64,000 nucleotides of DNA from Bradyrhizobium sp. AZCC 2176 (GTDB lineage Bacteria > Pseudomonadota > Alphaproteobacteria > Rhizobiales > Xanthobacteraceae), in the NCBI RefSeq assembly GCF_036924645.1, contig NZ_JAZHRX010000001.1:2108001-2172000 (forward strand), written 5' to 3'. The notes under the pieces were generated by a model, which did not search any database, had not been told where the DNA came from, and saw only the letters and a program-made list of their open reading frames with translations. The number at the start of each line of letters is the position of its first letter. The stretch's first letter is position 1. Shown one piece after another: positions 50,229 through 58,766 of the stretch. The translations under genes were made by a program, and so were the position numbers.

Positions 50229-51662
50229 TTAGATACTAGTTGCTATTGTGAGCTTTTGTGGAGGCAGCGATGACGGCTCAGAACCGATTTTGCCGGGATT
50301 CATTATTCCGCGCGGATCGAGCGCACTTTTGATGAGGTGCATTGCGTCGAGTGCCGCCTCGCCGTGCTCTTCCAAGAGATATGGCAGCTTCGCGATACCG
50401 ATCCCCTGTTCGCCACTTACCGTGCCTCCGTACGCGATGGCCCGGTGGTTCAAGCGCTCGATCATCGCGCGGACCGCTTCCCTCTGGCTCGGCAACTCCG
50501 GGTCGACGAGGTAGGCAACGTGAAAGTTGCCGTCGCCGACATGACCAAGGATCTTGCCATCGATCCCGGAAGCTTCGATCTCTGACTGCGCGGCCGCGAT
50601 GTTATCCGCCAAACGCGAAATCGGGACGCAAACATCCGTGCGCCAGACTTCTGCACCCGGCTTCCAAGCACTCGTTGCATAGAGCGACTCATGCCGAGCC
50701 TGCCAAAGCCTGCTCCGTTCGGCAGGGTCTCGCGACCAAGCAAAGTCGAGTGCCCCGCACGTCGCCGCGATCTCGCCGAATGCGCGCGCCTGCTGATCCA
50801 CATGATCAGGCGCACCGACGAACTCAACGAACAGGGTGGGCGCCACCGGTAATCCAAGCTTCGAGTAGCTGTTCGCCATCCTGATGGACAGCGAATCCAT
50901 AAATTCAATGCGCGCGACATCGAGCCCCATGTGCATCGCGTCGACCACTGAAGCGATTGCACCCGCGGTCGCTCCAAACGGGCAAGCTCCAACACACACC
51001 GCTTCCGGGATCGGGTGCAGGCGAACGGTAAGTTCCGTGAAGATGCCGAGTGTGCCCTCCGATCCGACGAAGAGCCTGACCAAATCGTAGCCACTTGAAG
51101 ATTTCCGCGCGCGCGACCCCACTCGTGTCACCCGCCCGCCGGCCAATACAACGCGGGCGGCGGTCACGGTTTCGCGCATCGTGCCATAGCGCACCGCATT
51201 GGTGCCGGACGCGCGCGTCGAAGCCATCCCGCCGATGGTAGCGTCCGCACCAGGATCGATTGCGAAGAACAGGCCCTTGTCGCGCAGATGCTGATTGAGT
51301 TGCTTGCGCGTCACGCCAGGCTGCACCACCGCATCAAAGTCGTCCTCATTCACAGCCAAGACCTGGTTCATGCGCGTCAGGTTCAAAGCTATTCCGCCTC
51401 GGACGGCCAGGATGTGCCCTTCAAGCGAGCTCTGATTGCCGTGCGCGACGATCGGCACGCCGAACTCGTGGCAAGCCTCAAGCACCCGGCAGACGTCGTC
51501 CTCGCTCTCAGCGAACACGACTGCATCCGGTAGAGCGGGCGGCAGTCGGGACCAATCTTTGCCGTGTTGTTCGCGCACCGAGCCGCCGGTGGCTAAGCGC
51601 TCCCCGAGAGATGCCCGCAGGCGTTCGAGACATGAGGTCAAGCCTGTATTGTGAAGTGTCAT
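50229..51662 (-). CDS. FAD-linked D-2-hydroxyacid dehydrogenase (GlcD/D-LDH, VAO fold)
   Basis: The 477-aa flavoprotein has the FAD-binding 4 domain (PIVAHGNQSSLEGH, FFAIDPGADATIGGMASTRA, SGTNAVRYGTMRETV, YDLVRLFVGSEGTLGIFTEL) and the FAD-oxidase C domain with GHVGDGNFHVAYL and the final SGEQGIGIAKLPYL. This is the D-lactate dehydrogenase (cytochrome) type, which oxidises D-2-hydroxy acids. In this operon an aryl-lactate or mandelate-like substrate is inferred. Confidence 0.83.
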   Translation of the reverse strand: MTLHNTGLTSCLERLRASLGERLATGGSVREQHGKDWSRLPPALPDAVVFAESEDDVCRVLEACHEFGVPIVAHGNQSSLEGHILAVRGGIALNLTRMNQVLAVNEDDFDAVVQPGVTRKQLNQHLRDKGLFFAIDPGADATIGGMASTRASGTNAVRYGTMRETVTAARVVLAGGRVTRVGSRARKSSSGYDLVRLFVGSEGTLGIFTELTVRLHPIPEAVCVGACPFGATAGAIASVVDAMHMGLDVARIEFMDSLSIRMANSYSKLGLPVAPTLFVEFVGAPDHVDQQARAFGEIAATCGALDFAWSRDPAERSRLWQARHESLYATSAWKPGAEVWRTDVCVPISRLADNIAAAQSEIEASGIDGKILGHVGDGNFHVAYLVDPELPSQREAVRAMIERLNHRAIAYGGTVSGEQGIGIAKLPYLLEEHGEAALDAMHLIKSALDPRGIMNPGKIGSEPSSLPPQKLTIATSI

Positions 51663-51821
51663 GCTTTTGATAACCTTGCTCGAGGCCGTCGTGATCGATT
51701 CAGCGGTCAGAACGGCGCGGGTTGACGCGGATACAGCGGTTCTAGCCGGTCATGCGCAGTCGCAGAGCGCACTTTCGCAATCTTCAGCATTAAAGATCTT
51801 TAGCCGCATGCGTTTAGGGCC

Positions 51822-53264
51822 CTACAGCGGCAAGCCAGGTGGCGTCTGGACCCCATGCACCGCTTTGTACTGGAGAAAGCTCTCGATGCCATAGCGACCA
51901 TTCTCGCGCCCGAAACCGGACCAGCCGCAGCCACCAAAGGGCGTGGCGTAGTTTTGCGGGGCGCCGTTGATCGAAACTTGCCCAGTCCTCAGACGTCTAG
52001 CGACTTCAACACCGCGTTCCCGGTTCGAAGTCCAAATTCCGCCCGAGAGTCCGAACCTCGTCGCGTTGGCGAGTTCGACTGCCTCGTCGAGACTGCTGTA
52101 GTGCAGCAGGCTGAGGACAGGCCCGAACGCCTCCTCTCGCACGACCTCCATGCCGGCCGTCAAATCTGTTAGAACAGTCGGGTACATGTAGTAGCCGCGC
52201 GTGAGCCCCTCCGGTGCACCAGGGCCGCCGATGATCGCGCGAGCTCCCTGCGAAAGCGCTTCCGTAATCATTCGCCGGACGCGATCGCGCCCCGCTCCGC
52301 TTGCCAGTGGCCCGATACGGGTTTCCGGCGCGAGAGGATGTCCCATGACCCAATCTGCACCCAACGATTGACAGAGAGCCTCGATTTCAGTTCTGGCCTC
52401 CATCGGTACGATCAGACGGGTCTGGGCAACACAGACCTGCCCACTGTTGCTGAAACAGGACCGCAGCACGCCAGCTACTGCCGCTTCGAGGTCGGCGTCG
52501 TCCAGTATGACGGCTGCAGATTTGCCACCAAGTTCGAGCTTGACCTGCTTGATATGCTCCCCCGCCAAGGCGGCTACTTTACGTCCGGCCCTCACAGAGC
52601 CCGTGAAGCTCACGAGATCGATCTCGGGATGCTCCACCAGAGCGCGGCCAGTCTCGCCGTCTCCGAAAACCACATTCACGACCCCGGCCGGAACACCAAC
52701 CTCATCGAGCACTTCCACAAGGGCCCGTGCTGTCGACGGGGCTAGCTCGCTCGGCTTCACGATGACAGTGCATCCCGCGGCGATAGCTGCGCCGACCTTT
52801 GCGATTATCTGATGCAGCGGCGCATTCCATGGCGTGATAGCGGCTATTACGCCGACTGGTTCGCGCCATACGACTGAGCTCGCGGCGTTCTCCTCGAACG
52901 CAATCGCCTGAAGCGCCTCCACCATCGCAGCAAGGTTCCGGATCGGCATCGGGACCTGAAATTGCCTGCCGAACCACAACGGGCTTCCAATCTCACGTGC
53001 AAGGGTCTCGGCGAAAAGCTCGGTTCGGGCTTCGAGCCTCTGGGCAATGTGAAGAAGCAATGCAGCCCTGTTCTCCAGACTGGAGCCGCGCCAGACGGCA
53101 AGTGCACGCCGCGCAGAGCTGACTGCTGCGTCCACTTCAGCCGGCGACGCGCAGCTCACCTCAGTCAGGATCTGCTCTGTGCTGGGATCGATGACCGGGA
53201 GCATGCGGCTGGAGGTCCCACGGTGCCAGCCCCCATCTATCCAATGCGCATCGACAGGTCTCAC
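51822..53264 (-). CDS. NAD(P)-dependent aldehyde dehydrogenase
   Basis: The 480-aa ALDH has the base Glu in LELGGKSAAVILD, catalytic Cys in NSGQVCVAQTRL, FTGSVRAGRKVA and AAITPWNAPLHQIIAKVGAA. It is likely to oxidise the arylaldehyde made by the ThDP enzyme to the arylacetate or arylformate, inferred from context. The start is GTG 53264, overlapping the upstream stop as GTGA, so it is coupled to a 101-aa ORF. Confidence 0.83.
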   Translation of the reverse strand: MRPVDAHWIDGGWHRGTSSRMLPVIDPSTEQILTEVSCASPAEVDAAVSSARRALAVWRGSSLENRAALLLHIAQRLEARTELFAETLAREIGSPLWFGRQFQVPMPIRNLAAMVEALQAIAFEENAASSVVWREPVGVIAAITPWNAPLHQIIAKVGAAIAAGCTVIVKPSELAPSTARALVEVLDEVGVPAGVVNVVFGDGETGRALVEHPEIDLVSFTGSVRAGRKVAALAGEHIKQVKLELGGKSAAVILDDADLEAAVAGVLRSCFSNSGQVCVAQTRLIVPMEARTEIEALCQSLGADWVMGHPLAPETRIGPLASGAGRDRVRRMITEALSQGARAIIGGPGAPEGLTRGYYMYPTVLTDLTAGMEVVREEAFGPVLSLLHYSSLDEAVELANATRFGLSGGIWTSNRERGVEVARRLRTGQVSINGAPQNYATPFGGCGWSGFGRENGRYGIESFLQYKAVHGVQTPPGLPL

Positions 53265-53566
53265 GGGCGCACCTCGTCCGGAGCATTGAAGCGTGCGAAC
53301 AGGGCCGGCAATGCGCAGCGCAAGGTCGTGACGAACGTCGACAGACGCATCGAGTGCCTTGCCCCTTGCACCTGCCCGAGCAGCACCTCGAGCTTGTTCG
53401 GCTCGCGTGTGCCCGGCAACAAGCGCTGGAATTCAGAAGGGTGACGGAGACCAGGGGCCATGTTCCGAGCGGCCGAGTCCAGCATGCTCATGCAGGTCTC
53501 AAGACCAATTGAGCTGACGTACACGTCTGCCCCAACCCGGAACGCCCTAGCGACCGCTCGGCCCAT
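53261..53566 (-). CDS. small hypothetical protein coupled to the aldehyde dehydrogenase
   Basis: The 101-aa ORF (MGRAVARAFRVGADVYVSSI...) has GAGGAGGG 5 nt before ATG 53566; the frame is also open to 53584. It ends in a 4-nt overlap with the dehydrogenase. No family is recognised. It reads GLETCMSMLDSAARNMAP and TREPNKLEVLLGQVQG and has no membrane segment. It may be a small subunit or simply a leader ORF. Confidence 0.5.
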   Translation of the reverse strand: MGRAVARAFRVGADVYVSSIGLETCMSMLDSAARNMAPGLRHPSEFQRLLPGTREPNKLEVLLGQVQGARHSMRLSTFVTTLRCALPALFARFNAPDEVRP

Positions 53567-53724
53567 GGTACCCTCCTCGTTCATCGAATGCGGTTCTGTG
53601 GATCGCTACTATGATCCGAGGATTTTGTCAAATTTGATTATACTATTACAAATAATGCGGTTTGCTATGCGCTTTGACCGCGCGAAGTGTTAAATGTTGT
53701 GCCAGAGGGTGGGACGAGGTGAAC
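53567..53724. promoter_or_regulatory. divergent promoter region between aldehyde-dehydrogenase unit and IclR gene
   Basis: An AT-rich stretch (53620-53660) contains TTGTCAAATTTGA, whose minus strand reads TTGACAA with ATTTGACA overlapping, the same ATTTGACA block found upstream of three other catabolic genes. As IclR regulators bind A/T-rich palindromes in such divergent spaces, this is a candidate site. Confidence 0.45.
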
Positions 53725-54552
53725 ATGAAGACGGTCGAGAAGGAACAGCGCCATATCCAATCGATCGAGGTCGGCTTTCGTCTGATCGGGGTTCTTGAGG
53801 CGGCGCGGGCCAAGCTTCCTCTGAAGACAATTGCCGAGCGTGCCGGCATGCCGGCCAGCAAGGCTCACCTTTACATGGTGAGCTTTCTACGGCTCGGCCT
53901 GGTGGCGCAGGATCCTGCCACAATGCGCTACGGCCTTGGGCCTTATGCCGTTCAACTCGGCCTTGCGGGATTGCGGCAACTGGATGTTGTCGATCTCGCC
54001 CGAGGGCCAATGGAGGAGTTGCAGCAAAGCGTCGGACTGTCGGTCCACTTATCCATCTGGGGAAACATGGGACCGACGATAGTCGCGAAGTCCGATGGTG
54101 AACTCGACGTCCCGATGATTATCAAGGTCGGCCATGTACTTCCGTTGCTCACGTCGGCTACGGGACGGGTCTTCCTGTCACTGCTGCCCGCAGCGTCGTT
54201 GGCGCCGATACTTCACCGTGTTCCCACGCCCTCGGCGGCGGCCCGCGCGGTGATCGAAGAGGCAAAGCGAGAGATGGGTCGTAACGGCGTGACCACGTCG
54301 GACAGCCGCGTGCACGAGGGATTTGCCGCCGTCTCTGGCCCCATATTCGACCATTCCGGCGCTCTCGCCGCGAGCATGACGCTCATTGGGCAACGCTCGC
54401 ACGTGCCGCTCGACGGGCGCGGCTCAATTGTCGAGAAGCTGAAGGCCGCCTGCGACCTAGTTACGCGCGCGATGGGGCGGGAAGCCGCTGCTTCCGATGC
54501 CTTACAGGAGGACCCTGGTCCCAGACGGACGGCTAGATCGACGCGCGCCTGA
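53725..54552 (+). CDS. IclR family transcriptional regulator
   Basis: The 275-aa protein has an IclR winged helix (IQSIEVGFRLIGVLEAARAK, then LPLKTIAERAGMPASKAHLY and MVSFLRLGLVAQDP). The ligand-binding domain is typical (VGHVLPLLTSATGRVFLSL, AAVSGPIFDHSGALAASMTL). GAGGTG precedes ATG 53725; the frame is open to 53662. IclR proteins commonly control aromatic catabolism, including homogentisate and protocatechuate routes. It is divergent from the aldehyde-dehydrogenase operon. Confidence 0.85.
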   Translation: MKTVEKEQRHIQSIEVGFRLIGVLEAARAKLPLKTIAERAGMPASKAHLYMVSFLRLGLVAQDPATMRYGLGPYAVQLGLAGLRQLDVVDLARGPMEELQQSVGLSVHLSIWGNMGPTIVAKSDGELDVPMIIKVGHVLPLLTSATGRVFLSLLPAASLAPILHRVPTPSAAARAVIEEAKREMGRNGVTTSDSRVHEGFAAVSGPIFDHSGALAASMTLIGQRSHVPLDGRGSIVEKLKAACDLVTRAMGREAAASDALQEDPGPRRTARSTRA

Positions 54553-54619
54553 CTCTGACAAATGGGCACCATCCAAGTGCTGCACTGTCACTTCAGCCGC
54601 CTGCAGCGCGAGCCGTCAT

Positions 54620-54649
54620 TTGACATTGACTAATTGAATTCGTTAATAT
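54620..54649 (+). promoter_or_regulatory. sigma-70 type promoter of the FAD monooxygenase gene
   Basis: TTGACA at 54620-54625 and TAATAT at 54644-54649 are separated by 18 nt, near consensus. The start codon is 155 nt further on, so a long leader is implied. The -35 lies in an ATTTGACATTG motif that recurs in this region. Confidence 0.55.
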
Positions 54650-54803
54650 ACGACGGCTTTCCAGCCGCTATCAGGTGCGCATGACGCTCCAGTAAGGACG
54701 CATCCGGCAGGCCTCGCGAAGCGCGCGGGCGCTCGGATCACCGAGCACCCCATCATGTCGTTCGTGAACGCGCACGGTCGCGCCAATTAATTGGGAGAAT
54801 GCG

Positions 54804-55997
54804 ATGAAGCAGCAAAGAATCACTGTTATCGGCGCCGGCATCGGCGGGCTGGCCGCCTCATGTGCGCTCTTGCAGAGAGGGTTCGATGTCGAGGTTTACG
54901 AGCAAGCAGAGGTTCTCGGCGAGGTCGGCGCAGGGGTGCAGATCTCGGCGAACGGCGCAAAGGCGCTAATAGATCTGGGACTGCGCGACAAGATCAGCGC
55001 GGTCGCTTGCGAAGCCTCTTCGAAAGCCGTTCGCATTTGGAATACCGGAAAGGAGTGGAAGCTGTTCGACCTTGGCGTCGACTCGATAGAAAGATTTGGC
55101 GCTCCGTATTGGAGCCTCCATCGCGCAGACCTGCACGGCGTTCTCCTCGATGCAGTCCGTGCAAGGAAAGCCGACGCCATTCACACGGGAAAGAAGTGCG
55201 TCGAAATCAAGAGCGAACCGGGCAAGGTCCATGTTCGCTTTGCTGATGGTTCGTCCGCAACTTGCGATGCGCTGGTCGGCGCTGACGGTGTCCATTCGCA
55301 GATTCGACAATCGCTATTAGGCCCCTCCAAGGCACAGTTCACTGGCCTTATGGCTTGGCGCGGAACCATACCTATGGAGCGCTTGTCAAAAGAACTTCGA
55401 AGACCGATTGGCCTTAACTGGATCGGTCCTGGAGCGCATGTCATCACATACCCGATCCGAAGCGGAGAGCTTCTAAACTTTGTTGGCATCGTCGAGCGAC
55501 CGGAATGGCAGGTTGAATCATGGTCGACGCGCGGCACAAAAGAGGAATGTGCGGCAGATTTCGAAGGCTGGCACCCGCTCGTTCTAGAAATTATCAGCCA
55601 ATTGGGCACTCCATACAAATGGGCACTTTGTGGTCGCGAACCGCTGCAGCAATATGCCTATGGGAACATCTGCTTGATTGGGGATGCGGCGCATCCGACT
55701 CTTCCATTCCTTGCTCAGGGCGCTGTAATGGCCCTTGAAGATGCCATAGTGCTTGGCCGGTGCTTCGTGAAATACCCCTCGCCCGAGCACGCATTTAAAA
55801 GATTTGAAGAACTCCGCGTTGAGCGCACATCTTCCATGGTCCGCGGAGCATCGGAAAATGCTTCGCGCTTCCATAGCGCCGATCTGGCGGATCCCAAATT
55901 GGCAGAGAATTACGTTGCAAGAGAGTGGCAGCCGGAACGCGTGAAGAAGCGTTATGATTGGCTCTTCGAATACGATGTAAACACAGTCACCGTTTAG
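54804..55997 (+). CDS. FAD-dependent aromatic monooxygenase (salicylate/3-hydroxybenzoate 6-hydroxylase type)
   Basis: The 397-aa class A flavoprotein monooxygenase has the GxGxxG nucleotide fold (ITVIGAGIGGLAASCALL), the DG motif (CDALVGADGVHSQIRQSLLG) and the GD motif (YGNICLIGDAAHPTLPFLAQ). LGEVGAGVQISANGAKAL is typical of salicylate and 3-hydroxybenzoate hydroxylases. It inserts one oxygen into a phenolic acid with NAD(P)H. If it hydroxylates 3-hydroxyphenylacetate at C6 it would make homogentisate for hmgA; this is inference. It starts at ATG 54804 with GGGAG upstream. Confidence 0.83.
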   Translation: MKQQRITVIGAGIGGLAASCALLQRGFDVEVYEQAEVLGEVGAGVQISANGAKALIDLGLRDKISAVACEASSKAVRIWNTGKEWKLFDLGVDSIERFGAPYWSLHRADLHGVLLDAVRARKADAIHTGKKCVEIKSEPGKVHVRFADGSSATCDALVGADGVHSQIRQSLLGPSKAQFTGLMAWRGTIPMERLSKELRRPIGLNWIGPGAHVITYPIRSGELLNFVGIVERPEWQVESWSTRGTKEECAADFEGWHPLVLEIISQLGTPYKWALCGREPLQQYAYGNICLIGDAAHPTLPFLAQGAVMALEDAIVLGRCFVKYPSPEHAFKRFEELRVERTSSMVRGASENASRFHSADLADPKLAENYVAREWQPERVKKRYDWLFEYDVNTVTV

Positions 55998-56494
55998 TGC
56001 TCGGCATGAGCGCAGCCCCCTTCCAAGGGGGGTCGAGTCGCCTCGACCAAAGCAATGTCAACAAAGAAGCCCCAGAATCAGAAATATGTACCGTCCCTCG
56101 TGACGCTCACAGGGCTGGTTGGCGAAGAGCTTGCCTTCAGCAACGCACAGCGTTTGACCTGCAAAGTCTACATGAGCAGCGCCTCATCCTCAAAAATTGC
56201 CAGACCATGTTCTGATCAAGAAGCTGCACCAAAACACCTGAGCCTTCCGACGCGCCCGATCGCCGGCACGGGATCAGCCGTCGTCCGGATGATCGAGGGA
56301 TGGCTATCGATGCGAGCCAAGTCATGCAGCGATGGCATTTCCGTTCGTAACGAATTCGTCATCAAAGACTTCGGGCTGGCTCGACTGCTCGTCGCGAAAG
56401 CTAAATCGACAGCACCGGACAGATCTCGCCTCTCATAGCCACAGTCGGTCCGTTCGGTTGGCGATGAACCTTAAATCGTGAACGCGATTACACG
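55998..56494. other. 497-base spacer without a recognisable gene
   Basis: A plus-strand ORF of 127 codons (56055-56438) and shorter ones have no family resemblance, no domain-like pattern and no clear ribosome site. The composition is lower in GC than the flanks. It is probably decayed DNA between the monooxygenase and the DUF2130-like fragment. Confidence 0.4.
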
Positions 56495-56680
56495 ATTTCA
56501 TGTCCTTCAAGCGCTCGATCGCGTCGTCGCGATCCTTGATCTGCGTTTCGTACTCGTCCTTGAGCGATTGCTCGGAGAGCTGCTTTTCAAGCTGCACCTG
56601 CTTGATCCCGTTCTTCAGCTCATCGCGCTCCTTTTCAATGGCGCCAACCGCTTCGGTCTGCTCCTTGAGAGAAGAGCAAG
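56495..56680 (-). pseudogene. DUF2130-like coiled-coil fragment
   Basis: The minus strand reads EKERDELKNGIKQVQLEKQL, SEQSLKDEYETQIKDRDD and AIERLKDMKS with no start. The IERLKDMK step is where the coiled coil of DUF2130 proteins joins their conserved KLSTKMVGE domain, but here the sequence changes to CNRVHDLRF. It is a truncated inner piece fused to the end of the LysR remnant. Confidence 0.45.
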
Positions 56681-56699
56681 ATATGCCCGCCGCAATCCT

Positions 56700-57528
56700 G
56701 TGGTCTTGAATTCACAGAAAAATTTGAGCCGTTCGCACGCTCGGCCATTTCGCCACCTATCGGAGTCAATCGACTGATCAGCGCTGCCTGCGTAGTCAAG
56801 ACTGCCGTAACCGCCCCGGTCGGGCCCGGCTTCCAGCAATGCATGCTGTCGCCCGATCGGAGCGAGCCGCGGGCGACGACCGTCTCCTTTTCGGCCCCGT
56901 CCGACAATCGCCATTTAGGAAAGGTCGTCAGCCTCGGAAATTCAAGGCAATTGTGCCGCTCCAGATCGCGCGGCCGGGCCGGCTTTCCGTGGCGCTCGAG
57001 GTAGCTGGGTGATGCGCATACAATGCGCTGATGGTCGCCCAGCTTGCGCGCGACGAGCCGGTTGTCGCTCAGGGTGCCGATACGTACGGCGGCGTCGAAG
57101 CCATCTCCGACCAGATCCAGAAATCGCTCGCTGTAGTCCACCTCGACGTGGACGGCGGGATATCGGGACAGAAACTCCGGAAGCAGCGGCGCGAGCCACA
57201 TGCGTCCCATGGCCGCCGGAAACGCGAGACGTAGCCTGCCGTGTCTCTCAGTAGCGCCGGGGGATGCCTCCGTTTCCACTTCCCTGATCAGGTCGCCCGC
57301 GGCTTGGAGCTTCTCGCACAAACGTCGTCCCGCCTCCGTTATCCGGACCTGACGGGTCGTGCGTTCGACGAGACGCACTCCAAGACGCGCCTCCATCGCC
57401 TGTATCCGCTTCGAAACGGTCGTCGGATGACGCTGCAGCGCACGGCCCGCCAGGATGAACGAACCGGTGTCCACCACCGCGAGCAATGCCGCGAGCTCCT
57501 CTGCGTGAGCCCTCTGCGATTGGTTCAC
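56700..57528 (-). pseudogene. LysR-family regulator, frameshifted and truncated at its C-terminus
   Basis: The first 220 residues are a normal LysR protein: AALLAVVDTGSFILAGRALQ, HPTTVSKRIQAMEARLGVRL and VDYSERFLDLVGDGFDAAVR. After GSLRSGDSMH the original frame changes to unrelated sequence, while a second frame continues ALLEAGPDRGGYGSLD, the expected next helix. A frameshift lies near 56840 and the end runs into the DUF2130 fragment. A regulator lacking the last strands is probably inactive. Confidence 0.6.
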
Positions 57529-57706
57529 CGATTATCCGGCCGCCGAATGGTCAGAGCCCATCCTTATGAGTGAAAAAACCTGAAGAGTGCAAGAGCCAGT
57601 GGACCTCTCCAAAATGGTAGCAGATATTCCGGCAGAAGCGGCAGCCGTTCCACTGTCCAAGAGCGAATGTCCAATTGCCTCCGCCGTAGCGGTTGAGGCG
57701 CCGCCC

Positions 57707-58348
57707 CTAATCTCGTCGAGGTTTCCACATTTCCCCGCTCGCTCCACGCACGCAGAAGGCGACGATTGCTTTGGCTTGGCGCTGACGCTCAACAGTAGTG
57801 AGACTGTCCCGGGCCAGAGGACCTACGAGACCTTCGAATAGCGATCCGACGATGCATGCGGCGGAGGCTTCCACGTCCTGATCGGGGAATTCTCCGTCAC
57901 GAATTCCCTGCCCGATAATTCCCTCGAACACCCGCGCAAGTTTCCTCCGATATTTGAGGCGCGCCGACTCGATTTCCGGCTCAACCGGCTCGGCAACGAG
58001 TGCATGTGCGAGTTTGCGGCCCAGGAGCGCGCGGCTCGCGAAGACCCACGCGGAGGCCGAAAGGCGTTCAGAGGCCGTACCATCCTGCTCGGCGACCGTC
58101 GCGACGGCATCCACCTCACGCTGGGCCACGTTGGCGACGACCTCGACCATGAGTTCGGCCTTCGACGGGAAATTGCGGTAGAGCGTGCCCAGCGCAACGC
58201 CGGCGGTCTCGGCGACCGCATTCATCTGGGTGTCCCGGAATCCGACGGCGGTGACCAACACCCGAGCCGCACGCAGAATGGATGCGCGTTTGTCCGGAGA
58301 CGGAGTTCTGGTCCGTACCCTGCGCGCCGCCTTGCTTGCACCTGACAT
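57707..58348 (-). CDS. TetR/AcrR family transcriptional regulator
   Basis: The 213-aa protein has a TetR HTH near residues 20-65 (RASILRAARVLVTAVGFRDT, then NAVAETAGVALGTLYRNFPS and KAELMVEVVANVA) and a long helical ligand domain. It is divergent from the acyl-CoA synthetase gene; the 16-bp palindrome at 58531 lies between them. Control of a fatty- or aryl-acyl-CoA operon fits the family. Confidence 0.87.
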   Translation of the reverse strand: MSGASKAARRVRTRTPSPDKRASILRAARVLVTAVGFRDTQMNAVAETAGVALGTLYRNFPSKAELMVEVVANVAQREVDAVATVAEQDGTASERLSASAWVFASRALLGRKLAHALVAEPVEPEIESARLKYRRKLARVFEGIIGQGIRDGEFPDQDVEASAACIVGSLFEGLVGPLARDSLTTVERQRQAKAIVAFCVRGASGEMWKPRRD

Positions 58349-58518
58349 GTCGCTGATCCGGTAGGGTTTCGGGCTGGGCTCAAGATAGACTGTCTTTGCC
58401 GTCCGAATGCAAGTCTGGTTCTAGCTGAAGCGACGCGCGACGGCATAGGCGGCGCGAGACGTGTGCGTTGCGCTGCTTTTCCCGCGATTTTGGCTGTACC
58501 ACCGCCCCCGGATTCTGC

Positions 58519-58547
58519 TTGACAAACTAGAATTAGAATTCTAATTT
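58519..58547 (+). promoter_or_regulatory. sigma-70 promoter with overlapping TetR operator
   Basis: TTGACA (58519-58524) and TAATTT (58542-58547) have a 17-nt spacer. Overlapping the spacer and -10 is the perfect 16-bp palindrome AATTAGAATTCTAATT (58531-58546). Binding there would block the polymerase, an ideal arrangement for the divergent TetR repressor. The start codon at 58767 is some 220 nt further on. Confidence 0.7.
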
Positions 58548-58766
58548 CATGTTCGGAAATTTGATTGACTTGCCTGCTTCAAGCTGTCGGCAGAACAGCG
58601 GCGATAGGAAATTCAGGTTCTAGCTTCCGCAGACATGCACCGCGAGGATGCCGAAGAAGGTTGGCGGCGCGTTCGCCCTTTCACGAATTCTCTCGATGCG
58701 ATGCTTTTGCCGCGGCGGACGGACCGATCGACGTGCAGCAAGCCAGCTCACACGGAGGAAGCCATC

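Noticed and set aside
56055-56438. 127-codon plus-strand ORF after the monooxygenase
   Set aside because: No family features and no convincing ribosome site; treated as decayed spacer.
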